Origin: Leclercia adecarboxylata
GTDB lineage: Bacteria; Pseudomonadota; Gammaproteobacteria; Enterobacterales; Enterobacteriaceae
Reading direction: 5' to 3'
NCBI RefSeq assembly: GCF_023639785.1
Contig: NZ_CP098325.1
Span: forward strand, 496,001 to 560,000
Length of the DNA: 64,000 bases
Positions 33,081 through 42,462 of this stretch are shown piece after piece (positions within the stretch are counted from its first letter, which is position 1; each line of letters opens with the position of its first letter). The notes under the pieces were generated by a model, which saw only the letters and a program-made list of their open reading frames with translations, was not told the origin of the DNA and did not search any database. The translations under genes and the position numbers were made by a program.

Positions 33081-34952
33081 TCAGAACGCGAAGCAGCTGC
33101 AGCCCAGCGCTCCCCAGAAGGCGTTGTCGTCGGCCACCGGCATCTCTGCGCTGCGGGCAAAGTCGTGAGCGTGGTTATGCACCCCGCACGGCCCGCTGCA
33201 GTGGTGCACGGCGCTCATCCCCACGCGGGCGGCCTGCGGTGGCGCGCTGCGATAGTGGCCCGGCACCTTGACCACCGGCGACCACTCCGGCACAACCGGG
33301 ATGGCAGGCGGTGCCAGCGGGCCGAAGGCGCCAGCGGCATAGACGATATCGCCGTCCACCACCGTCAGCACCGACTCGATGCCCTTGATCTCCTCTTCCG
33401 GCACGCGGAAGAAGTCCTTGCTCAGCACCGCGAGATCCGCGAGCTGGCCCTTTTTGATCTGGCCCTTCTGGTTCTGCTCGCTAGAGAACCACGCGCTGCC
33501 CTGGGTCCAGAGCATCAGGGCGGTATCGCGATCCAGACGGGCGCTGTGATCGTACATCTGCATGCCGCCCACGGTGCGGCCAGAGACCAGCCAGTAGAGG
33601 GCGGTCCAGGGGTTATAGCTCGCCACGCGGGTGGCGTCGGTGCCCAGGCCCACCGGCACGCCGGTCTCCAGCATGCGGGTCACCGGCGGGGTATGGCGAA
33701 CCGCGTCCATCCCGTAGCGCTCGGCGAAGTACTCACCCTGGAAGGCCATGCGGTGCTGCACGGCGATGCCGCCGCCCAGAGCCTTGATGCGGTCGATGTT
33801 GCGCTGGGTGACCGTCTCGGCGTGGTCGAAGAACCAGTGCAGGCCGTCAAACGGGATCTCGCGGTTGACCTTCTCGAAGACGTCCAGCATCCGGCTGATG
33901 GACTCGTCATAGGTGGCGTGCAGGCGGAACGGCCAGCGGTGCTCCACCAGATGGCGCACCACGCGCTCCAGCTCGTCTTCCATGCCGGGTGCGAGGTCCG
34001 GGCGTGGCTCAAGGAAATCCTCAAAGTCGGCGGCGGAGAACACCAGCATCTCCCCCGCGCCGTTATGGCGGAAGAAGTCGGTGCCCTGGCCCGGCTTGAG
34101 CATGTCGGTCCACTTCTCAAAGTCCTCCAGCTCGTGGCCGGGACGCTGGGTGAAGAGGTTGTAGGCGATGCGGATGGTCATCTGCTTTTTCTCGTGCAGC
34201 TCGGCGATCACCTCGTAGTCTTCGGGGTAGTTCTGGAAACCGCCCCCCGCGTCGATGGCGCTGGTCAGCCCCAGACGGTTCAGCTCGCGCATAAACTGGC
34301 GGGTGGAGTTCACCTGCTGCTCCAGGGGCAGTTTTGGCCCTTTGGCGAGGGTGGCGTAGAGGATCATGGCGTTCGGACGGGCGATCAGCATCCCGGTCGG
34401 ATTGCCGTTGGCGTCGCGCTGGATCTCGCCGCCCGGCGGGTTCGGCGTCTCTTTGGTGTAACCCACCACCTTCAGCGCCGCGCGGTTGAGCAGGGCGCGA
34501 TCGTACAGATGCAGGATAAATACCGGGGTGTCCGGCGCGGCCTCGTTGATCTCATCCAGGGTCGGCATGCGGCGCTCGGCAAACTGGAACTCGCTCCAGC
34601 CGCCCACCACGCGCACCCACTGTGGGGATGGCGTGCGCAGGGCCTGCTCTTTCAGCATCCGCAGGGCGTCGGCGAGGGAGGGCACCCCCTCCCAGCGCAG
34701 CTCGAGGTTGTAGTTCAGCCCGCCGCGGATCAGGTGCAGGTGCGAGTCGTTAAGACCGGGGATGGCAGTGTGGCCCTTGAGATCCACCACTTTGGTGGCG
34801 TCGTCGTGGTACTGCATCACTTCGGCAACGGTGCCGACGGCAAGGAATTTGCCGTCACGTACGGCCACCGCTTCGGCGAGAGGATTTTCACGATCGACGG
34901 TATGAAACTGGCCATTCACCAGAATCAGATCTGCTTTAGCAGAGGTAGTCAT
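33081..34952 (-). CDS. YtcJ-like metal-dependent amidohydrolase
   Basis: A 623-residue amidohydrolase-superfamily protein. The first metal motif is DSHLHL (about residue 62), a His occurs in LHWFFDHAETV, and the last Asp is in GLGTDATRVASYNPW. A beta-sandwich is formed by both ends. Relatives hydrolyse N-substituted formamides and similar amides. Unusually, the last 60 residues are Cys- and His-rich (AVHHCSGPCGVHNHAHDF, GALGCSCFAF). The start at 34952 has CAGGAG upstream; the extension to 35024 runs into the control region. First gene of the leftward operon. Confidence 0.88.
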   Translation of the reverse strand: MTTSAKADLILVNGQFHTVDRENPLAEAVAVRDGKFLAVGTVAEVMQYHDDATKVVDLKGHTAIPGLNDSHLHLIRGGLNYNLELRWEGVPSLADALRMLKEQALRTPSPQWVRVVGGWSEFQFAERRMPTLDEINEAAPDTPVFILHLYDRALLNRAALKVVGYTKETPNPPGGEIQRDANGNPTGMLIARPNAMILYATLAKGPKLPLEQQVNSTRQFMRELNRLGLTSAIDAGGGFQNYPEDYEVIAELHEKKQMTIRIAYNLFTQRPGHELEDFEKWTDMLKPGQGTDFFRHNGAGEMLVFSAADFEDFLEPRPDLAPGMEDELERVVRHLVEHRWPFRLHATYDESISRMLDVFEKVNREIPFDGLHWFFDHAETVTQRNIDRIKALGGGIAVQHRMAFQGEYFAERYGMDAVRHTPPVTRMLETGVPVGLGTDATRVASYNPWTALYWLVSGRTVGGMQMYDHSARLDRDTALMLWTQGSAWFSSEQNQKGQIKKGQLADLAVLSKDFFRVPEEEIKGIESVLTVVDGDIVYAAGAFGPLAPPAIPVVPEWSPVVKVPGHYRSAPPQAARVGMSAVHHCSGPCGVHNHAHDFARSAEMPVADDNAFWGALGCSCFAF

Positions 34953-35015
34953 AACTGCTCCTGACTGAGAGGGGGAATGGTCAGGATTATTGGAACCGGT
35001 TACTGAAAAAAACCA

Positions 35016-35095
35016 GTTATACAAAGGGATAGGTATACCAAAGTATAACTATACCGACGTATAGCTATACGAAAGGTTAATTATACAAAGAGATA
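35016..35095. promoter_or_regulatory. Palindrome-rich divergent control region
   Basis: Between the amidohydrolase and isochorismatase genes lie GGTATACC (35032-35039), GTATAACTATAC (35043-35054, one mismatch) and the perfect GTATAGCTATAC (35059-35070). They are flanked by two direct copies of TTATACAAAGRGATA (35017-35031 and 35081-35095). The ordered repeats look like operators for a dimeric regulator that controls both operons. Which regulator binds is unknown; the FixJ-like protein of the cluster is one candidate. Confidence 0.65.
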
Positions 35096-35189
35096 ATTAC
35101 CTCCGGTGCGAGAGAGACATAGGATGCAGTCAACGCATCGTCAAAGGTGGTGCGGCGGATTTCACCTGTTAACCTCACTGGATACCATT

Positions 35190-35882
35190 ATGTCTAACTC
35201 AAAGCTCGAAGTGTTAACCCCGGATAACTGTCAGATCATCTTCATCGACCAGCAGCCGCAGATGGCGTTTGGCGTACAGTCTATCGACCGCCAGGTACTG
35301 AAAAACAACGTGGTGGCGCTGGCGAAATCGGCCAAAGTGTTCAACATCCCGACCACCATCACCACCGTTGAAACCGAAAGCTTCTCCGGCAACACCTTCC
35401 CGGAACTGCTGGACGTCTTCCCGGGGAAAGACATTCTTGAGCGCTCCTCCATGAACTCCTGGGATGACCAGAAAGTGCGTGACGCCCTGAAAGCCAACGG
35501 CAAGAAGAAAGTGGTGGTCTCCGGCCTGTGGACCGAAGTGTGCAACAACACCTTCGCCCTGTGCGCAATGCTGGAAGGCGACTACGAGATCTACATGGTG
35601 GCAGACGCCTCCGGCGGCACCTCAAAAGAGGCCCACGACTTCGCGATGCAGCGCATGATCCAGGCCGGCGTGATCCCGGTAACCTGGCAGCAGGTGATGC
35701 TGGAGTGGCAGCGTGACTGGGCGCGTAAAGAGACCTACAACGCGGTAATGGATATCGTGCGTGAGCACTCCGGTGCCTACGGCATGGGCGTGGATTACGC
35801 CTACACCATGGTGCACAAAGCACCGTCTCGCCAGAAGAGCGAGCACGAAACCCTGGCCCCGGTTCCTGCCCCGGTCCGCTAA
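35190..35882 (+). CDS. Isochorismatase-family hydrolase (YcaC-like)
   Basis: A 230-residue cysteine hydrolase. IIFIDQQPQMAFG carries the catalytic Asp and VSGLWTEVCNNTFALC the nucleophile Cys. The fold and length resemble E. coli YcaC, plus a 20-residue tail. Family members hydrolyse amides or related bonds, so it may act with the amidohydrolase transcribed divergently. The ATG at 35190 (MSNSKLEVLT) matches the family, although its ribosome binding site is weak; the frame to 35106 is leader. Confidence 0.88.
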   Translation: MSNSKLEVLTPDNCQIIFIDQQPQMAFGVQSIDRQVLKNNVVALAKSAKVFNIPTTITTVETESFSGNTFPELLDVFPGKDILERSSMNSWDDQKVRDALKANGKKKVVVSGLWTEVCNNTFALCAMLEGDYEIYMVADASGGTSKEAHDFAMQRMIQAGVIPVTWQQVMLEWQRDWARKETYNAVMDIVREHSGAYGMGVDYAYTMVHKAPSRQKSEHETLAPVPAPVR

Positions 35883-35941
35883 GTTCGACGCGGCAGGCTG
35901 GGCCCTCATCCGGCCTGCCGCTGACCTCCCTGGAGTTCACC

Positions 35942-36151
35942 ATGAGTACTGGGTTAATTTCCCTCGCGGCAGGCGTGCTGGTAGGCCTGCTCTACGCGCT
36001 GCTGAAAGTCCGTTCCCCCGCGCCGCCCGCGCTGGCGCTGATTGGCCTGCTGGGAATGCTGGCCGGCGAACAGGCCACCCGCCATTTTATGCACGCTGAC
36101 GACACCGCGCAAAAAGCGCCCGTCACCCTCTCCACAGGAGCCTCGTCATGA
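35942..36151 (+). CDS. XapX-domain membrane protein, first copy
   Basis: A 69-residue protein with two hydrophobic segments around a conserved central motif (LLYALLKVRSPAPPALALIGLLGMLAGEQ), the XapX signature. The family has no assigned biochemical role and often lies beside isochorismatase and hydrolase genes. CTGGAG precedes the start, and it overlaps the next gene (ATGA). Confidence 0.88.
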   Translation: MSTGLISLAAGVLVGLLYALLKVRSPAPPALALIGLLGMLAGEQATRHFMHADDTAQKAPVTLSTGASS

Positions 36152-36405
36152 AAGCCTGGGTCGTTTCACTGAGCTGTGGAATTCTGGCAGGGGTTATTTA
36201 TGCCGCAATTGATGTACACTCGCCCGCGCCGCCCGTTGTTGCGCTGATGGGGCTGTTTGGCATGCTGGTGGGGGAGCAGCTGATCCCGATTGGCCGCCGT
36301 CTTTTCAGCCGTCAGCTGACGATGACCTGGTTTCGTCACGAATGCGTTCCCAAAATCAGCGGCACTCCGCCTCCACCCCGTCCTGGCGACGGTAGTGAGG
36401 GTTAA
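36148..36405 (+). CDS. XapX-domain membrane protein, second copy
   Basis: An 85-residue protein with the same core as its neighbour (GVIYAAIDVHSPAPPVVALMGLFGMLVGEQ) and a longer, basic and Pro-rich cytoplasmic tail (RHECVPKISGTPPPPRPG). Tandem copies with ATGA coupling suggest a heteromeric membrane protein. Function unknown. Confidence 0.88.
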   Translation: MKAWVVSLSCGILAGVIYAAIDVHSPAPPVVALMGLFGMLVGEQLIPIGRRLFSRQLTMTWFRHECVPKISGTPPPPRPGDGSEG

Positions 36406-36431
36406 TCACGATTCATTTGAGGAACACGAGC

Positions 36432-36800
36432 ATGCCGCAGCGCATAGCCATCATTGATGATGAACGGTCTGTTCGCAGCGGGTTAAGCAACCTGCTGCAG
36501 TCGGAGGGGTACGCCACAGAAGCCTTCGACTCGGCGGAGGGGTTTCTCAGCCACCCTACCGCGCTGACCGACGCGGCGCTGGTGATTGCCGACATCCGAC
36601 TGCGGGGGATGAACGGTCTGGAGATGCTCGACAGACTGCGCCTTATCGCCCCCGCGCCACCGCCGCTCATTTTTATCTCTGGTCATGCGGATGACAACAT
36701 AGAGCGCTACGCTGTTGAGAATGGCGCCGTTGTTTTTCTGCGTAAACCCATTAATGTCGATGTGCTGCTGGCGCATATTCAGCGCGCGCTCGCCACCTGA
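36432..36800 (+). CDS. Single-domain response regulator
   Basis: A 122-residue receiver with no output domain: acidic pair IIDDE, phospho-acceptor Asp in IADIRLRGMNG (about residue 53), Ser in FISGH and Lys in RKPINV. The start at 36432 has GAGGA eight bases upstream. It precedes the hybrid kinase by less than 60 bases and is probably its phosphotransfer or tuning partner, as single-domain receivers often are. No DNA-binding activity is expected. Confidence 0.9.
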   Translation: MPQRIAIIDDERSVRSGLSNLLQSEGYATEAFDSAEGFLSHPTALTDAALVIADIRLRGMNGLEMLDRLRLIAPAPPPLIFISGHADDNIERYAVENGAVVFLRKPINVDVLLAHIQRALAT

Positions 36801-36858
36801 CAACACCTGTACCTGTATCCCACGAGAACCATTAATGAAGAAAAATAAGGAAACGTGG

Positions 36859-39800
36859 ATGACCAGCCCATCGCTGCCTGAGATCTGGCCCGCCCCCGGA
36901 AATTTATCCGAAGGTCGGGCTTTTGTGCTTAAAGAAGACGTCATTTTTACTCCGCTGGGGCAGGAGGGGAGCCTCTGCTGGCTCAATGCCCGGCTGCCCC
37001 GTTCCGGCGGAGCCTTTATCATCGCCACCGCCGTGAGCGATGAAGAAGAGGCCAGCGCAACGCGCCTGCTGCGCAACGAATTTGCCCTGCGGGAGTACCT
37101 GAGCGACGACTGGGCCGTCCGCCCGGTCGCCAGCACGCAGTACCACGGGCGCTTTGCACTGGTTTATGCCCCTTTTTCTTTTGTGCTGCTGACGCGCATC
37201 GTCGGCGCGCCGATGGCCTGTATCCAGAGCTTTCTGGAGCTGGCGATCCGCATCAGCCTGCCCCTGCGCCTGATGCATCTGCGCAACCTGGTGCACGGGG
37301 ATATCAAGCCCGGCAATATCTTTATTCACGAGGACAACACCTGTCGGCTGGGAGGCTTTGGCCTCTCGTCCGGCACCTCGGAGGAGCTGCAGCAGTCCCG
37401 GCTGGCGGTGGTGGGCGGTACCCCCGCCTACATGTCGCCGGAACACACCACCCGTACCCATCGCACGGTGGACAGCCGCAGCGATCTCTACAGCCTCGGG
37501 GTGGTGCTCTACGAGCTGCTTACCGGCAGCCTGCCGTTTGAGCTGGGCGGCCAGGATCAGGGCAAGTGGGCGCACTATCACATCGCCTCGGAGCCGCGAT
37601 CGCCAGGGGAGGTCAGCCCCGGCGTGCCCGCCATGCTGTCGGCCATCGTCCTGAAAATGCTGGCGAAAAAACCGGAGAACCGTTACCAGACCATCGATGG
37701 CCTGATTGCCGACCTGCGCCGCTGCCAGGCCACCCTCAGCGATGAGGGGGATATCGCCGCCTTCACGCCTGGCTTGCAGGATCGCTCTCCGGCGTTTCAT
37801 CTCACTGACACCCTCTACACCGCCCATCCCCAGGCGGCGGATCTGATCCACGCCTTTGATCGGGTAAGCCGGGATGCGATTGCCGGGTTTGTGGCCATCA
37901 GCGGCCCGTCGGGGATCGGCAAATCATCGCTGATCGCCTCGGCGCTGAAGGCCTTACAGCACCGCAGCGCGCTGCTGGCGGTGGGCAAGGTGGATCAGTT
38001 TTCCCCCACGCTGCCCTATGCGGCCCTGACCTCGGCGTTTCGCACCCTGGTGCTGCACCTGCTGGGGCTCCCGGCGGTGGAGGTGGCGCAGTGGAAGATC
38101 CGCCTGTCGCGGGAGCTGGAGGGCTATGAAGAGCTGGCCGTCAGCCTGGTGCCGGAGCTGCGGCTGCTGCTGGACAACAAGCCGCGCTTCACCAGCGACA
38201 CGTTCTCCATCGACGCCCGGGCGCGCTTCAGCCACATGGTGCTGGCGCTGGTGAAAACCTTCGCCAGCGCGGGCGCTCCGCTGGTGCTGCTGCTGGACGA
38301 TATCCACTGGATCGACGCCGCCAGCCTGCAAATTCTGGAATACCTGCTGACCCATGCCAGTAACGTGCCGCTGCTGATGGTGGTGGCGCACCGGGATGCC
38401 TGCCCGGTGCCGGATGGCTCCCTGTATCAGCAGCTGGCGAATCTGCACCGGGCGTCGCGCAACACCACCGAGCTGCGCCCGGAGCCGCTGTCGGTGAAGG
38501 CGGTGTCCCGCTGGCTGGCGAACATCTTCCATACCCGCTCCGCCAGCACCGCCGATCTGGCCGGGCTGATCCATGAGAAAACCGGCGGCAACCCGCTATT
38601 TGTGCATGAGTTCTTCCGCCGCATCGTGGATGACGGGCTGGTGACGCACAATAAATATCAGGACAAGTGGCACTACGATCTGCATGCCATCCGCACCCGG
38701 CACTACACCGAAAATGTCGTGACCCTGGTGCTGCAGCAGCTGGAGGAGATGCCCGAGGAGACCCGCCGCCTGCTGGGGAGCATCGCCTGTCTGGGCGGCA
38801 GCGGCGAGCTGGAGATGGTCTGCCGGGTGGTGTCGATGTCGGTGGCGGAGATCCGCTATGCCCTGCACCCGGCGGTGACGGCCCAGCTGATCACCCTCAG
38901 CGCTGACGGCTATGCCTTTACCCACGACCGGGTTCAGGAGGCGGCTTTCGCCCTGCTGGATAACGCCGAGCGCAGCCGCCTGCACCTTACCACCGCCAGC
39001 CTGCTGGCGGAGTCGGCCCGTCAGGCGGCGGGCAACGAAATTCTGTTCCGCGCCGTCCACCACGTCACGGCGGCGCTGGACTGCATCCAGCCTGCGCCCC
39101 AGCGCCAGATGTTCCGCGAGCTGAGCCTGCTGGCCGCCCGACGCGCCCGGCGTTCAGGGGATTATCTCTCGGCCCTGAGCTACATCCAGACCGCCCGGGC
39201 GCTGGGAAATGCCGGTTCCGCGCCCGAAAGCGCCAGCGACTTTATTCTCGACAGCGAAGAGGCCGGGTGCGAGTTCGCGCTGGGTAATCTCGATTCCACC
39301 CGCAGGCTGTGCGACCGCATTCTCGGCTCCCCCGGCGGGCTGGCGGAGAAAGCGCTGGCGGCCAACCTGCTGGCCGAAGTCTATATGCGCCAGTCCGACA
39401 ACCGGCTGGCGCTGGAGGCGGCTCTGTGCTGGCTGGCGGTGTTTGGCATTCACGTCAGCCGCTTCCCGGAGACCGCCGAATGCGACGAGGCCTGGCAAAG
39501 CCTGTGCAACCGCGTCGGCGATAATCCGCAGAGCCATTTTAACCGGCTGCCGCTGATGAAAGATGGCGATACCGAAGCGGTGATGAACCTGCTCAACAGC
39601 GCCAGCCTGTTCGCCAGCTTTACCAGCTCGCGCCTGCATTTTGTGCTGCTGTGCCGGATGATGCACCTGACCCTCGATCACGGCATTACCGGCGCCTCCA
39701 CCACCGCGATGGCATGGTTTGGGGTGCTGATTGGCCATCGCTACGCCGAATACCGGCTTGGCTTCCAGTACGGCACCCTGGCCCGGGAGCTGGTGAACCG

Positions 39801-42462
39801 CCACGGCTACGACGCCTTTGAAGCCAAAACCCTGCTGCCGCTGGATCAGCTCAGCGTCTGGACCCAGCCGCTGGGCTACACCATCGAGTGCGCCAAGGCC
39901 TGCTTTACCTCCGCCGTAACCCACGGGGACATGACGGTGGCCTGCTTTGCCGCCTGTCATCAGGTGATCAACTTCCTGACCCGGGGGGATCACCTCGACG
40001 CGGTGCTGATGAGCATCGAGCGCGGGCTGTCCTTCGTGCGCAAAACCCATTTCCAGGACATAGAGGCGATCCTGCTGATGCAGCGCCACTACGTGGAGCA
40101 CCTGCGCACCCCGGTGAGCGGCCCCTGGAGCGCCAGCGAGGTGCTGCCGCAATCCCTGCTGCCCGGCGCTACAGGGCAGGCCACGGAGCAGACCTCCACC
40201 ATGCTGTTCTGGTTCTGGCTCTATCGCGGCATGGCCCACTTCGCCTGCGGTGAATTCCCGCAGGCGGCCGAAAACCTTGCTCAGGCCGGACGCTTTGCCT
40301 GGTCCGCGCCGGGGCATATTCATCTGCTGGACTACCATCTCTACAGCGCGCTCACCCTCTCGCAGCAGCTGACCCCGGAGACCTTTACCGCCGACCTGCG
40401 CCGCCAGATCCACCTCCATTACGACAAAATCGCCCTCTGGGCGCGGATCAACCCCGGCACCTTCGCCGATAAAGAGGCGCTGATCTACGCCGAGATCGTG
40501 CGCCTCGACGGCATGAACAGCATCGCCCTCGAACAGTACGAGAAGGCGGTGCGCCTGTCGCGCGAGGGAGGCTTCAACCCGTTCAACGCCCTGGCCCACG
40601 AGCTGGCGGGCCGCTTCGCCCACGCCTGCGGTTACACCACCGCAGCCGATGCCCACTTCCGCGGGGCGATGACCGCCTGGGTGCGGGCGGGAGCGCAGTC
40701 TAAGGTGCGCCAGCTGGAGCGGGATTTTCCTTATCTGCTGGCGCCCGGCCAGGCCAACGCCTGGGACACCGTGGCCTTCGCCCGCAACGAGGAGATCCGC
40801 GATCTGCAGAGCGTGATCAAGGCGTCGCGCGCCCTGTCGGAAGAGATCAACCTCGAACGGCTGATCGAAACCCTGATGACTATCCTGCTGGAGCGGGCCG
40901 GGGCCCAGCGTGGCTTCTTGATCCGCGTAAATGACAACAACATCCCGGAGATCGAGGCCAGCGCCAGCACCACCACCGACGGGGTGCGGGTGCAGATCCG
41001 CAAAGACGTGCCGATGGCGACCGAGATGCCGCTGACGGTGCTGGCGGCGGTGATCCGCACCGGGCAGGAGATCCACACCGGTAAACCCGAGGAGTTCCAC
41101 CCCTTCAGCCAGGATCCCTATCTGGTGACCTCCGGCGCGGCGGTGATGTGCGTCCCGATGTTCAAGCAGGCGCGGCTGGTGGGGGTGCTGTATCTGGAGA
41201 ACCGCCTGATGCCGGAGGTCTTTACCGTCGAGCACTCCCGGGTGGTGAGCCTGCTGGGGGCCCATGCCGCCATCTCGCTGGAGACCGCCCGGCTCTATGC
41301 CGAGCTGCTGGAGGAGAACCAGCAGCGCCGCCGGGTGGAGAAAGAGCTGCGGGCCAGCCAGACCTCGCTGATGCTGGGGGAGCAGATCAGCCACACCGGC
41401 AGCTGGCGCTGGGAGCTACAGCAGGATCTGATGTTTATGTCGGAGGAGTACGCCCGCATTCTGGGCCTGCCGGAGAAGCAAAAGATGATCTCGATGGCGG
41501 AGTTCCTGACCTTTGTGCATCAGGATGACTACCCGCGCATCAGCACCCTGGTGACCGAGAGCGTGCGCGACGGCCTGACCATGCGCGCCGAGTTCCGCAT
41601 TATCCGCGCCGACGGCGCCGTGCGTACCATTCTGGGGATTGGCGATCCGGTGGGGGTGGGCAGCGAGGTGAACGAGTACTACGGCATCATCACCGACATC
41701 ACCACCCAGCGCACGGCGGAAGACGCCATGCGGGTGGCCCAGGCGGAGCTGGCCCGCGTCTCGCGCGCCACCACCGTCGGGCAGTTAACCTCGTCCATCG
41801 CCCACGAGATCAACCAGCCGCTGATGTCGATTGTGGCCAACGCCGGGGCCAGCCTGCGCTGGCTGAACCGCGACCCGGCCCGGCTGGATAAGGCGAGGAT
41901 CGGGCTGGAAGAGATTGTCTCCGAGGGGGAGCGGGCAGGGGAGATCATCCGCAGCCTGCAATCTCTCACCCGCAAGCAGGATCCGGCCTTCACCCGTATC
42001 GATCTGCACCATCTTGTGCGGCATATCATCACCCTGTCGCGCAGCGAGCTGGATCGCAGGAGCATCAGCGTCAGCTTTGCCCTGGCGGCAGGGAACAGTT
42101 TTATCGTGGCGGACAGCGTGCAGATCCAGCAGGTGCTGCTCAACCTGGTGATGAACGCGGTGGAGGCGATGGCGGAGATTAAAGATCGTCCCGGCACGCT
42201 GCTGCTGTCGACGACGAATCCGGAAGACGGGGGGATTAAATTTGAGATTGCCGACAGCGGCACCGGCATCGCGCCGGGGCAGACCGAGCGCATTTTTGAC
42301 TCATTTTATTCCACCAAGGCCCAGGGGATGGGGGTGGGGCTGACCATCAGCTACAGCATTATCGAGCGCCATCGCGGCAAGCTGACGGCCCGCAATCGCA
42401 CGCCGCACGGCTGCGTCTTTGCCTTTACCCTGCCGCTGGCGGAGGGCGAGACGTCACTCTGA
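36859..42462 (+). CDS. Giant hybrid sensor kinase: protein kinase-ATPase-GAF-PAS-histidine kinase
   Basis: About 1,867 residues and no membrane segments. In order: protein-kinase fold (1-300) with HGDIKPGN (D148) but GGFG (165-168) in place of DFG; P-loop ATPase with GPSGIGKSS (349-357) and LLLDDIHWID (about 479); a long helical, TPR-like region (about 700-1310); GAF (about 1330-1480); PAS (about 1510-1610); HisKA with phospho-acceptor H1649 in IAHEINQP; and HATPase with NLVMNAVEA and DSGTGIAPG. NCBI names this type trifunctional Ser/Thr kinase, ATP-binding protein and histidine kinase. The ATG at 36859 has AAGGA seven bases upstream; the ATG at 36835 is an alternative. It converges with the FixJ-like regulator (nine-base overlap). 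Signal unknown. Confidence 0.93.
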   Translation: MTSPSLPEIWPAPGNLSEGRAFVLKEDVIFTPLGQEGSLCWLNARLPRSGGAFIIATAVSDEEEASATRLLRNEFALREYLSDDWAVRPVASTQYHGRFALVYAPFSFVLLTRIVGAPMACIQSFLELAIRISLPLRLMHLRNLVHGDIKPGNIFIHEDNTCRLGGFGLSSGTSEELQQSRLAVVGGTPAYMSPEHTTRTHRTVDSRSDLYSLGVVLYELLTGSLPFELGGQDQGKWAHYHIASEPRSPGEVSPGVPAMLSAIVLKMLAKKPENRYQTIDGLIADLRRCQATLSDEGDIAAFTPGLQDRSPAFHLTDTLYTAHPQAADLIHAFDRVSRDAIAGFVAISGPSGIGKSSLIASALKALQHRSALLAVGKVDQFSPTLPYAALTSAFRTLVLHLLGLPAVEVAQWKIRLSRELEGYEELAVSLVPELRLLLDNKPRFTSDTFSIDARARFSHMVLALVKTFASAGAPLVLLLDDIHWIDAASLQILEYLLTHASNVPLLMVVAHRDACPVPDGSLYQQLANLHRASRNTTELRPEPLSVKAVSRWLANIFHTRSASTADLAGLIHEKTGGNPLFVHEFFRRIVDDGLVTHNKYQDKWHYDLHAIRTRHYTENVVTLVLQQLEEMPEETRRLLGSIACLGGSGELEMVCRVVSMSVAEIRYALHPAVTAQLITLSADGYAFTHDRVQEAAFALLDNAERSRLHLTTASLLAESARQAAGNEILFRAVHHVTAALDCIQPAPQRQMFRELSLLAARRARRSGDYLSALSYIQTARALGNAGSAPESASDFILDSEEAGCEFALGNLDSTRRLCDRILGSPGGLAEKALAANLLAEVYMRQSDNRLALEAALCWLAVFGIHVSRFPETAECDEAWQSLCNRVGDNPQSHFNRLPLMKDGDTEAVMNLLNSASLFASFTSSRLHFVLLCRMMHLTLDHGITGASTTAMAWFGVLIGHRYAEYRLGFQYGTLARELVNRHGYDAFEAKTLLPLDQLSVWTQPLGYTIECAKACFTSAVTHGDMTVACFAACHQVINFLTRGDHLDAVLMSIERGLSFVRKTHFQDIEAILLMQRHYVEHLRTPVSGPWSASEVLPQSLLPGATGQATEQTSTMLFWFWLYRGMAHFACGEFPQAAENLAQAGRFAWSAPGHIHLLDYHLYSALTLSQQLTPETFTADLRRQIHLHYDKIALWARINPGTFADKEALIYAEIVRLDGMNSIALEQYEKAVRLSREGGFNPFNALAHELAGRFAHACGYTTAADAHFRGAMTAWVRAGAQSKVRQLERDFPYLLAPGQANAWDTVAFARNEEIRDLQSVIKASRALSEEINLERLIETLMTILLERAGAQRGFLIRVNDNNIPEIEASASTTTDGVRVQIRKDVPMATEMPLTVLAAVIRTGQEIHTGKPEEFHPFSQDPYLVTSGAAVMCVPMFKQARLVGVLYLENRLMPEVFTVEHSRVVSLLGAHAAISLETARLYAELLEENQQRRRVEKELRASQTSLMLGEQISHTGSWRWELQQDLMFMSEEYARILGLPEKQKMISMAEFLTFVHQDDYPRISTLVTESVRDGLTMRAEFRIIRADGAVRTILGIGDPVGVGSEVNEYYGIITDITTQRTAEDAMRVAQAELARVSRATTVGQLTSSIAHEINQPLMSIVANAGASLRWLNRDPARLDKARIGLEEIVSEGERAGEIIRSLQSLTRKQDPAFTRIDLHHLVRHIITLSRSELDRRSISVSFALAAGNSFIVADSVQIQQVLLNLVMNAVEAMAEIKDRPGTLLLSTTNPEDGGIKFEIADSGTGIAPGQTERIFDSFYSTKAQGMGVGLTISYSIIERHRGKLTARNRTPHGCVFAFTLPLAEGETSL

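Noticed and set aside
33165..34964. A 599-codon plus-strand frame opposite the amidohydrolase
   Set aside because: The amidohydrolase has all family motifs. The antisense product is repetitive in His, Ala and Val and has no domain, so it is a shadow frame caused by codon bias.
39154..41394. A 746-codon open frame on the minus strand inside the hybrid-kinase gene
   Set aside because: It is antisense to a clearly coding, GC-rich gene with intact domains. Its composition (His, Gln, Gly, Arg-rich and no recognisable domain) is that of an antisense shadow.
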